From: Phormidium tenue FACHB-1050
GTDB taxonomy: Bacteria; Cyanobacteriota; Cyanobacteriia; Pseudanabaenales; Pseudanabaenaceae
DNA length: 64,000 nt
Direction: 5' to 3'
Assembly (NCBI RefSeq): GCF_014696925.1
Contig: NZ_JACJQY010000019.1
Location: 1 to 64,000 of the forward strand
In this document: in pieces, positions 43,494 to 50,179 of the stretch
Layout of the letters: each line of letters starts with the position of its first letter
Numbering within the stretch: position 1 is the stretch's first letter
The notes under the pieces: model-generated
What the model was told of the DNA's origin: nothing
The model's input: the letters and a program-made list of their open reading frames with translations, nothing else
The model's database searches: none
Position numbers and translations under genes: made by a program

Positions 43494-44336
43494 ATGGCAG
43501 TAAGTGTTGGTAATCGTAATGGTAGCTTTGGGCGATCGCTCAGCAAATTTTGGCAAAAGAATGCTCAAAACTGGGCGCTCCCAATCATCGGACTATTAGG
43601 ATTTTTACTGGTTTGGCAAGTTCTCTCGGCTACTGGTTTACTAAAACTGCCTAGCCCATTCGACATTATTTATGAAAAAAACACTCGTAACCTGTTACTT
43701 TATCCCTTCTTCGATCGCGGTGGTACGGATAAAGGCTTGTTCTGGCAAACCCTCGCTAGTTTTGAGCGCGTTGCTAAGGGTTACTCACTGGCGGCGATCG
43801 TGGGTATTAGTGTCGGGATTCTGGTGGGGACTAATGCAGTTATTGATAAAGCCCTCGATCCATTGTTCCAATTTTTGCGAACAGTGCCACCCCTAGCATG
43901 GGTTCCCATTGCACTTGCCGCCTTACGTCAAAATGAACCCGCCGCCTTGTTCGTTATCTTTATTACTGCTGTATGGCCGATCTTGTTAAATACAGCGGTT
44001 GGTGTGAAGCAAATTCCTCAAGACTATCGCAATGTTTCGCGAGTCCTACAACTCTCTAAGCAAAAGTATTTCTTCAAGATTTTGATTCCTTCGGCACTGC
44101 CCTATATCTTCACTGGTTTACGCATTTCCATCGGTCTCGCATGGCTTGCGATTATCGCTGCGGAAATCATCATGTCAGGTATTGTCGGTATCGGTTTCTT
44201 CATCTGGAACTCCTATACCAATGACAAGGTGGGTGAAGTAATTTTGGCTCTAGTTTACATTGGTGCTGTGGGCTTGATTCTCGATCGCGCCGTTGCATGG
44301 CTTCAAAATGTGATCTTGCCTGAAGAACAGAAGTAA
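43494..44336 (+). CDS. nrtB: nitrate ABC transporter permease
   Basis: Inner-membrane permease. 280 residues with about six transmembrane segments and the binding-protein-dependent permease motif near SRVLQLSKQKYFFKILIPSA (the E/S-A-A-like loop that contacts NrtC/NrtD). N-terminal IGLLGFLLVWQVLSATGLL and C-terminal GIGFFIWNSYTNDKVGEVI match NrtB/TauC. ATG 43494. It precedes nrtC with a repeat-filled gap of 150 bases. Confidence 0.95.
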   Translation: MAVSVGNRNGSFGRSLSKFWQKNAQNWALPIIGLLGFLLVWQVLSATGLLKLPSPFDIIYEKNTRNLLLYPFFDRGGTDKGLFWQTLASFERVAKGYSLAAIVGISVGILVGTNAVIDKALDPLFQFLRTVPPLAWVPIALAALRQNEPAALFVIFITAVWPILLNTAVGVKQIPQDYRNVSRVLQLSKQKYFFKILIPSALPYIFTGLRISIGLAWLAIIAAEIIMSGIVGIGFFIWNSYTNDKVGEVILALVYIGAVGLILDRAVAWLQNVILPEEQK

Positions 44337-44340
44337 ATTG

Positions 44341-44449
44341 CCCTCACCCCCCAGCCCCCTCTCCCATTAAGGGAGAGGGGGAGAAAGAGAAAATGTAATC
44401 TTTTCCTGTTCCCCTCTCCCCCATTGGGAGAGGGGCTAGGGGTGAGGGT
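44341..44449. repeat. C/G-rich repeat pair CCCCCTCTCCC / GGGAGAGGGG
   Basis: CCCTCACCCCCCAGCCCCCT...GGGAGAGGGGG and CCCCTCTCCCCCATTGGGAGAGGGGCTAGGGGTGAGGG: two hairpins whose outer ends are complementary to each other. Lies in the nrtB-nrtC gap. A related single copy lies at 47473-47512. Confidence 0.85.
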
Positions 44450-44486
44450 CTTAGAGATTTGAATGTAATAAAAGGAGAATTTTAAA

Positions 44487-46484
44487 ATGCAGGATTTTGT
44501 TTTAGTTGATCAGGTAGAGAGAACATTTCCCTTGGGCGGCGGCAAAGAATATATCGCCCTTAAAGGAATTGACCTCCAAATAAGAAAAGGCGAATTTATT
44601 TCTCTGATTGGTCACTCTGGTTGTGGCAAGTCCACCTTGCTCAATATGATTGCAGGTTTAGACTTACCTACGGGCGGCGTAGTGATGCTCGAAGATGAGC
44701 GTGTAACTCGCCCAGGGCCAGATCGCATGGTGGTATTCCAAAACTATTCGCTGTTGCCTTGGCTATCGGTACGGGAAAATGTGGCTCTGGCAGTTGATGA
44801 AGTTCTTTCCCATCTGCCAAAGGGCGAACGTCATGATCTGGTGGAACGTTATGTGAATATGGTCGGGCTTGCCCATGCGATCGATAAGCCACCCACGCAG
44901 CTATCGGGTGGGATGCGTCAACGGGTTGCGATCGCCAGAGCGCTAGCCGTCCGTCCCAAACTCTTGCTCCTTGATGAACCCTTTGGAGCCTTGGATGCCC
45001 TGACTCGCGGCAATTTGCAAGAAAAGCTGATGCAGATCTGTAACGAAGATCAGATCACAGCGGTAATGGTTACACACGATGTCGATGAGGCAGTATTACT
45101 AAGCGATCGCATTGTAATGTTGACCAATGGACCCGCCTCAAAAATCGGTAACATTTTGGAGGTGGATATTCCTCGTCCTCGTCAACGCATGGAAGCGGTT
45201 AATCACCCTAGTTACTACAGCCTCCGCAGTGAAATTATTTACTTCTTAAATCAGCAAAAGCGCGTCAAGAAATTGAATGCTCGCAAGGTGACAACGGTTG
45301 CCCGTCATGGCTTAGAAAAAGTCAATTTAGAGATCGGATTCGTTCCCTTAACCGCCTGTGCGCCGATCGCAGTTGCAAAAGAGAAAGGCTTCTTTGAGAA
45401 GCATGGTCTTGATGAAGTATCTCTCGTTCGCGAAACCAGTTGGCGCGGTATTGTCGATGGCATTGCAGGCGGCTATCTTGATGCAGCGCAAATGCCTTCA
45501 GGTTTGCCAATGTGGATGACGCTAGGCGGCAACGGTGCTTGTAAGCCCATTGTTACGGCTCTAACTATGACCCGCAACGGTAACGCCATTACCCTAGACA
45601 AGCATTTCTACGATCGCGGCATTCATACCCTCGCGGATTTCAAAGCGATGTTGCAAAATACTCGCGATCGCACTCACCGCATGGGCGTAGTCCATCCCTC
45701 ATCGATGCACAATTTGCTGCTCCGTTATTGGCTAGCGGCTGGCGGTATCGACCCCGATCTCGATGTGGAACTCAAAACCATTCCTCCTGCTCAAATGGTA
45801 GTTGACCTCAAAGCAGGCAGTATCGATGGTTTCTGTGTTGGTGAGCCTTGGAACTTCCGTGCCGCCATGGAAAATATCGGCTTTACGGTTGCTACGGATT
45901 TAGAAATCTGGCAAGGACACCCTGGCAAGGTTCTCGGTGTACGGGAAGATTGGGCTAATGCCTATCCGAATACGCATATTGCCCTCGTCAAAGCATTACT
46001 AGAAGCCTGTATGTATTGCGCCGACCAAAATAATTCCGAAGAGATCCGTCAAATTCTCTCCCGTCGCGCCTACGTCAGCACTAATGTTAATTACATTCAT
46101 TTAGGTAACCCTGATGATGTCACCTGTGCGATCGACACTCCCATGCGCGAACCTGCTCACCACCAGTTCTATGGGGCTGGGGTCAATCGTCCGAGCCGTT
46201 CTGAGCATCTCTGGCACATTACCCAGATGGCACGTTGGGGCGATGTTCCCTTCCCACGCAACTGGGTGGAAGTATTAGAGAAAACCTGTCGCGTCGGCGT
46301 ATTCAGTACTGCTGCCCGTGAGTTGGGTCTAACAGACATCACCTACAGCCGCAATGCGATTCAACTCTTTGATGATATTCCCTTTAATGCTGAAGATCCC
46401 ATTGGCTATCTCAACCATCTAGACATTAAACGAAATATCACGATGGCAGAAATTGCCATGGAATCAATGCGAATGGTTGCTTAG
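44487..46484 (+). CDS. nrtC: nitrate ABC transporter ATPase fused to an NrtA-like regulatory domain
   Basis: 665-residue ATP-binding subunit typical of cyanobacteria. Residues 1-~255 are the ABC domain: GHSGCGKSTLL (Walker A), QLSGGMRQRVAIARAL (signature), LLLLDEPFGALDALT (Walker B), MVTHDVDEAVLL (H-loop). Residues ~285-665 resemble NrtA (IGFVPLTACAPIAVAKEKGF, YLDAAQMPSGLPMWMTLGGN, YWLAAGGIDPDLDVELKTIP), lacking a signal peptide. In the known system this domain mediates ammonium/2-oxoglutarate-linked inhibition of uptake. ATG 44487 with AAGGAG upstream. Confidence 0.97.
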   Translation: MQDFVLVDQVERTFPLGGGKEYIALKGIDLQIRKGEFISLIGHSGCGKSTLLNMIAGLDLPTGGVVMLEDERVTRPGPDRMVVFQNYSLLPWLSVRENVALAVDEVLSHLPKGERHDLVERYVNMVGLAHAIDKPPTQLSGGMRQRVAIARALAVRPKLLLLDEPFGALDALTRGNLQEKLMQICNEDQITAVMVTHDVDEAVLLSDRIVMLTNGPASKIGNILEVDIPRPRQRMEAVNHPSYYSLRSEIIYFLNQQKRVKKLNARKVTTVARHGLEKVNLEIGFVPLTACAPIAVAKEKGFFEKHGLDEVSLVRETSWRGIVDGIAGGYLDAAQMPSGLPMWMTLGGNGACKPIVTALTMTRNGNAITLDKHFYDRGIHTLADFKAMLQNTRDRTHRMGVVHPSSMHNLLLRYWLAAGGIDPDLDVELKTIPPAQMVVDLKAGSIDGFCVGEPWNFRAAMENIGFTVATDLEIWQGHPGKVLGVREDWANAYPNTHIALVKALLEACMYCADQNNSEEIRQILSRRAYVSTNVNYIHLGNPDDVTCAIDTPMREPAHHQFYGAGVNRPSRSEHLWHITQMARWGDVPFPRNWVEVLEKTCRVGVFSTAARELGLTDITYSRNAIQLFDDIPFNAEDPIGYLNHLDIKRNITMAEIAMESMRMVA

Positions 46485-46510
46485 CTTCCTTCTTTAGCAA
46501 AAATTCTACT

Positions 46511-46591
46511 TGATCCCCCTCAATCCCCCTTGTAAAGGGAAGAAGAAAATAAATTGATTCTCCCCCCTTTACAAGGGGGGCTGGGGGGATC
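46511..46591. repeat. GATCCCCCTCAATCCCCCTTG repeat hairpin
   Basis: GATCCCCCTCAATCCCCCTTGTAAAGGG and CCCTTTACAAGGGGGGCTGGGGGGATC, an imperfect long palindrome in the nrtC-nrtD gap; related in type to the unit at 49951-50023. Confidence 0.85.
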
Positions 46592-46638
46592 TCAACCCTT
46601 ACTTTCATAACCAATTTTTCAAAGAGATCAAAAAGAAC

Positions 46639-47475
46639 ATGACCCAAACCATTTTTGAAAGTACAAACCAAATCGCCCAAATTCCACCTCAAGAAGCATT
46701 CCTACGAATCGAAAATGTTTCCAAAATCTATCCCACGCCAAAAGGTGAATATGTTGTTCTTAAGGATGTCAATCTACATATTCAAGAAGGTGAATTTATT
46801 TGTTTAATTGGTCACTCTGGCTGTGGTAAATCTACTCTCTTAAACATGGTCGGCGGCTTCTCAAAGCCTTCCATTGGTGAAGTAACAGTCAATGGCAAAC
46901 TGATCACCAAACCAGGTCCCGATCGCATGGTGGTATTTCAAGGTTATGCGCTCTTGCCTTGGCTAACGGTGTATGAAAATGTCATGCTTGCCGTTGACTC
47001 GGTTAACCCCAACATGTCGAAAGGCGAAAAAAATGATATCGTCCGCCATCATTTGGCAATGGTGGGATTAAGTGAAGCCGCCGAGAAAAAGCCCACTCAA
47101 ATTTCGGGGGGGATGAAGCAGCGCGTATCGATCGCTAGAGCTTTAGCAATCCGTCCTGAAGTATTGATTCTTGATGAACCCTTTGGCGCTTTGGATGCGA
47201 TTACCAAAGAGGAACTGCAAGAGGAACTATTACAAATCTGGACAGAGCATCGCTGTACCGTATTAATGATTACCCACGATATCGATGAGGCTCTATTCCT
47301 AGCCGATCGCTTAGTGATGATGACCAATGGTCCTGCCGCTAATATTGGTGAAATCATGACCATCCCTTTCCCCCGTCCTCGTGATCGCGCCCAAATCATG
47401 GAAGATCCTTTATATTATGATCTTAGAAATACAGCTTTAGATTTTCTGTATAACCGTTTTGCCCATGATGAGTGA
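46639..47475 (+). CDS. nrtD: nitrate ABC transporter ATPase
   Basis: Second ATPase of the nitrate transporter, 278 residues. The motifs are IGHSGCGKSTLLNMVGG (Walker A), ISGGMKQRVSIARALAIRP (signature), LILDEPFGALDAITKEELQ (Walker B) and MITHDIDEALFLADRL (H-loop); C-terminal region PFPRPRDRAQIMEDPLYYD is family-like. ATG 46639. The last codons overlap the start of the next gene (ATGATGAGTGA), so the two are translationally coupled. Confidence 0.96.
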   Translation: MTQTIFESTNQIAQIPPQEAFLRIENVSKIYPTPKGEYVVLKDVNLHIQEGEFICLIGHSGCGKSTLLNMVGGFSKPSIGEVTVNGKLITKPGPDRMVVFQGYALLPWLTVYENVMLAVDSVNPNMSKGEKNDIVRHHLAMVGLSEAAEKKPTQISGGMKQRVSIARALAIRPEVLILDEPFGALDAITKEELQEELLQIWTEHRCTVLMITHDIDEALFLADRLVMMTNGPAANIGEIMTIPFPRPRDRAQIMEDPLYYDLRNTALDFLYNRFAHDE

Positions 47476-48370
47476 TGCCCTCACGCCTAGCCCCTCTCCC
47501 TATGGGAGAGGGGAACCAGATAACAGAATAAGCTTTCGCGATCGCCTAGCGGTAATTGCGACCATGCATCGTAAGGAATTAGCGATCGCACCAATCTTAC
47601 AAACATCTTTGGGCGTAAGAGTTACCGTACCTCAAAATTTTGATAGCGACTTGTTCGGTACATTTACCCGCGATATTGATCGCCCTGCCAATCAAATTGA
47701 AACCGCGAAGATTAAGGCGGAGAAAGCTTTAGAACTAATTGATGCTGACTTAGCGATCGCCAGTGAAGGCAGCTTTTTCCCGCATCCGATGCTAGGTATT
47801 CCCTTCAATCGCGAACTTGTTTTATTGCTAGATAAACAGCATAACTTCACAGTTTATGGTGAAGCCCTCTCATCTGATACCAACTTTCGCCATCAAAAGA
47901 TTTCCAGCTATGAGCAAGCCTATGATTTTGCGCTCAAAGTTGGCTTTCCAGACCATGCAGTTGTCTTAATTCCAGATACTCATACTTCAGCAAAGGAATC
48001 AATTTATAAAGGAATTACTTCTGAAGACATGCTGAAGGAAGCAGTAAATGAGTTATTGAAAAAATCGCTACAAATCCACATAGAAACTGACATGCGAGCG
48101 CTATATAATCCCACTCGAATGAAAAATATTACCAAAGCTACTGAAGATTTAGTACGCAAATTACAGCAACTCTGTCCCAATTGTAATTTTGTGAATTTCG
48201 ATATAGTAGATCGAATTAAGGGATTGCCCTGTGAGCTTTGCGGATTGCCTACAAAATCCACCCGCGCCAATGTCTATCGTTGCGATCGCTGTCTATTTCA
48301 GCAAGAGATTCTATTCCCAGATCAAGTTCAATTTGCAGATCCGATGTACTGCTCTTATTGCAATCCTTAG
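47465..48370 (+). CDS. DUF6671-like protein with C-terminal zinc ribbon
   Basis: About 300 residues. The core from NRISFRDRLAVIATMHRKEL onward matches the cyanobacterial DUF6671 type, with ADLAIASEGSFFPHPMLG and FPDHAVVLIPD. The C-terminal part has paired cysteines: LCPNCNF, GLPCELCGLPT, YRCDRCLF and YCSYCNP, a zinc-ribbon pattern. Function unknown. The reading frame overlaps nrtD (ATG 47465 or 47468), and its first ~16 residues (DALTPSPSPYGRGEP) are encoded by a C/G-rich repeat, so the ancestral start was probably downstream. Its last ~90 bases are duplicated at 49777-49866. Coupling to nrtD suggests a nitrogen-related role, an inference. Confidence 0.75.
   Translation: MMSDALTPSPSPYGRGEPDNRISFRDRLAVIATMHRKELAIAPILQTSLGVRVTVPQNFDSDLFGTFTRDIDRPANQIETAKIKAEKALELIDADLAIASEGSFFPHPMLGIPFNRELVLLLDKQHNFTVYGEALSSDTNFRHQKISSYEQAYDFALKVGFPDHAVVLIPDTHTSAKESIYKGITSEDMLKEAVNELLKKSLQIHIETDMRALYNPTRMKNITKATEDLVRKLQQLCPNCNFVNFDIVDRIKGLPCELCGLPTKSTRANVYRCDRCLFQQEILFPDQVQFADPMYCSYCNP
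47473..47512. repeat. CCCTCACGCCTAGCCCCTCTCCC repeat inside the DUF6671 frame
   Basis: Half of the repeat seen at 44341-44449 (CCTAGCCCCTCTCCC...GGGAGAGGGG), here translated in frame as TPSPSPYGRGE. Confidence 0.8.
48281..48370. repeat. direct repeat copy 1: 3' end of the DUF6671 gene
   Basis: TGCGATCGCTGTCTATTTCAG to the TAG stop, 90 bp; copy 2 at 49777-49866 in the same orientation with about five differences. Confidence 0.88.
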
Positions 48371-48437
48371 GAGCACAAACGAAATAAACCCCTATGACTC
48401 GGTGGGCTTAGCCTGCCAAGTCATATTTGGGGTTGGT

Positions 48438-48872
48438 TTAAATTTCTAGATTTGTCGAGATTAAGATCATGGCGCGATCGCAGACTTCTTGACGGTTGAC
48501 TAATTTGGCTAACTCCTTGGGTTCATAGCGACCTTCCTCAACCTCTGCGGATGCGCGATCGACTGCTTCAGTATAAGCTTCGGAAATTGCTAAGCATAAT
48601 TCTTCGGTATTAAGGTATGTTCCGCCAGCTTTGCGTCTCTGGTTTTTGGTTTGGATACCGCGTATCGAGTTACGAATTGATAGCTCCCAAGACTTGGTGG
48701 TGCGATTTTCTGCTTTTTGTTTGATGAGATGCATGAGCAGAATTACTGCATAGCTACGAATGTTGTTAATTTTATCGTCGCGGCTCATTTCTTCTAATTC
48801 ATCAACAATTGCCAATGCTCCAGTCATATCGCCTTTAGTTAGCAATTCCCTTAACGTCAAAAGTTCTTCCAT
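48438..48872 (-). CDS. DUF29-like cyanobacterial protein
   Basis: A 144-residue protein from ATG 48872 (MEELLTLRELLTKGD); an in-frame TTG 11 codons upstream is rejected. The sequence is mostly helical: GALAIVDELEEMSRDDKINN, RSYAVILLMHLIKQKAENRT, SWELSIRNSIRGIQ and LCLAISEAYTEAVDRA. This pattern fits the DUF29 family, widespread in cyanobacteria and without known function. It lies in the insert bracketed by the duplicated DUF6671 end. Confidence 0.75.
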   Translation of the reverse strand: MEELLTLRELLTKGDMTGALAIVDELEEMSRDDKINNIRSYAVILLMHLIKQKAENRTTKSWELSIRNSIRGIQTKNQRRKAGGTYLNTEELCLAISEAYTEAVDRASAEVEEGRYEPKELAKLVNRQEVCDRAMILISTNLEI

Positions 48873-49059
48873 ATCTTTATTGTGTGAGAACGCGAGATAT
48901 TGCAAATATGAAAAACCAAAACAAAAATTATGATTATAACCTAAATCAATAATACCTTTGCTTAGTATAATTTATTGTACTTTCTATATTACAGCCTAAC
49001 TATTTAAGCAATTACAAAATGTTCAAAAAACAAATTATTTAAATTGCGGATAACCAAAC

Positions 49060-49768
49060 ATGAGAAACATCCAAAAAGCAATCCAACCAATCTACTAGTG
49101 CGAACAAAATCAACCAATAACTCTATATCAAGGGGAAATTGAGTTCTTAGATGATAGTAAAGCTTATCAAGGATATGGCGAAATTACATTTAATTGGCTC
49201 CCCGATATAAAAGTAAAATTTTCATTTCAGGATAGTTCTTACCGCTCTCTTGATTTTACTAATGATATCTCTCTGCGGTTATGGCACTGGTCAGCTAATG
49301 TGGGATGGGTTCTGAAACGTCCATTTCATGACGATAAAAAAGACGCAAATACGTCGATCTCGATTTGGCTGACCAGTGCCTGATGGACTGGATAAATTAA
49401 AAGCTGAAGGTAGTTTACGATTACTATTTTCTTGGCTTCAGATCCCAATAACAATGCCTCCAGTACCAGAAGAATCTCCACTTTTTCTTGATGCTCTTAA
49501 AAAAATGCTCAAGGCAGAAAGTAATCTATTGGATTGTGCGGGATGTATTACGGCAATTCGGAATAGAATTACGCACCCAAAAAGAAAAGGCAAATCTACG
49601 ACTATTCTAAAATACTCCCCTGAAGAGCGAACCGAAGCTTACAATCTAAGTAAATGGTATTTAGAGCTTTGCCTATTACGCTTGTTTGGCTACAATGGAG
49701 TCTATACAAATCGTCTCTATAAATCAAGGTGGGAAGGTGATTATAACCAAGTGCCTTGGGCTTCTTAA
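49060..49768 (+). pseudogene. broken gene of unknown family (nonsense codon plus MITE-like insertion)
   Basis: ATG 49060 starts MRNIQKAIQPIY then hits TAG (49096-49098); the same frame continues with CEQNQPITLYQGEIEFLDDS, GYGEITFNWLPDIKVKFSFQ and TNDISLRL. A 98-bp inverted-repeat element interrupts it at about 49283-49380. Beyond it the frame from 49376 carries PDGLDKLKAEGSLRLLFSWL, ILDAL-type helical sequence and AIRNRITHPKRKGK, whose R-N-x-x-x-H looks HEPN-like, to the stop at 49768. Joined, the parts would give one protein of ~200 residues with an N-terminal beta-rich domain and a C-terminal helical domain. I do not recognise the family. Confidence 0.7.
49283..49380. mobile_element. 98-bp MITE-like insertion, TIR GGCACTGGTCAGC
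   Basis: Perfect 13-bp terminal inverted repeats GGCACTGGTCAGC / GCTGACCAGTGCC bound a non-coding segment that ends the upstream frame with TGA. Ends are unlike those of the hsdM MITE. The mobilising transposase is not in the window, and target duplication is not clear. Confidence 0.7.
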
Positions 49769-49776
49769 GATAGCGA

Positions 49777-49866
49777 TGCGATCGCTGTCTATTTCAGCAA
49801 GAAGTTCTCTTCCCAGATCAAGTTCAATTTGCTGATCCGATGTACTGCTCTTATTGCAATCCCTAG
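49777..49866. pseudogene. duplicate of the DUF6671 3' end (direct repeat copy 2)
   Basis: Encodes FPDQVQFADPMYCSYCNP and stop, as at the end of the DUF6671 gene, with a few base changes. It has no upstream gene body: a fragment left at the far edge of the accessory insert. Confidence 0.88.
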
Positions 49867-49889
49867 TATCTATAAGCGTATTTGGTTTT

Positions 49890-49924
49890 TATGGATCGGC
49901 GGCGCTTTGCGCCGCCGATCCATT
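49890..49924. repeat. ATGGATCGGCGGCGC hairpin
   Basis: ATGGATCGGCGGCGC-TTT-GCGCCGCCGATCCAT: a core-type palindrome without the AACCCAA arm. Confidence 0.82.
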
Positions 49925-49950
49925 CTTGATTTTAAGAATTGTAGTTTTTG

Positions 49951-50023
49951 CCCCCCTAGCCCCCCAATTCTGGGGGGAACTATATTTAAGTCCCCCAGAA
50001 TTGGGGGATTTAGGGGGCTAGAC
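49951..50023. repeat. CCCCCCTAGCCCCCCAATTC repeat hairpin
   Basis: CCCCCCTAGCCCCCCAATTCTGGGGGGA and TCCCCCAGAATTGGGGGATTTAGGGGGCTAG: long imperfect palindrome of the C/G-rich class. Confidence 0.85.
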
Positions 50024-50061
50024 ACCTAGAGTTTTTGAGGTTGTGTAATTCTTAAATGGGT

Positions 50062-50179
50062 TCTATAGCAATGCAAGAGATAGCTAGAACAAATCAAAAC
50101 CCAAAAGATGAGTGGCGGCGCAAAGCGCCGCCACTCATCTTTTGGGTTTTATGTCCTAAGCAAAACTTACATTGCTATA
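50062..50179. repeat. modular palindrome, family B, opposite orientation to 35526
   Basis: CTATAGCAATGCAAGAGATAGCTAGAAC ... GTCCTAAGCAAAACTTACATTGCTATA with stem AACCCAAAAGATGAG and core TGGCGGCGC-AAA-GCGCCGCCA. Its outer arm supplies the TAG stop of the histidine kinase gene. Confidence 0.9.
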
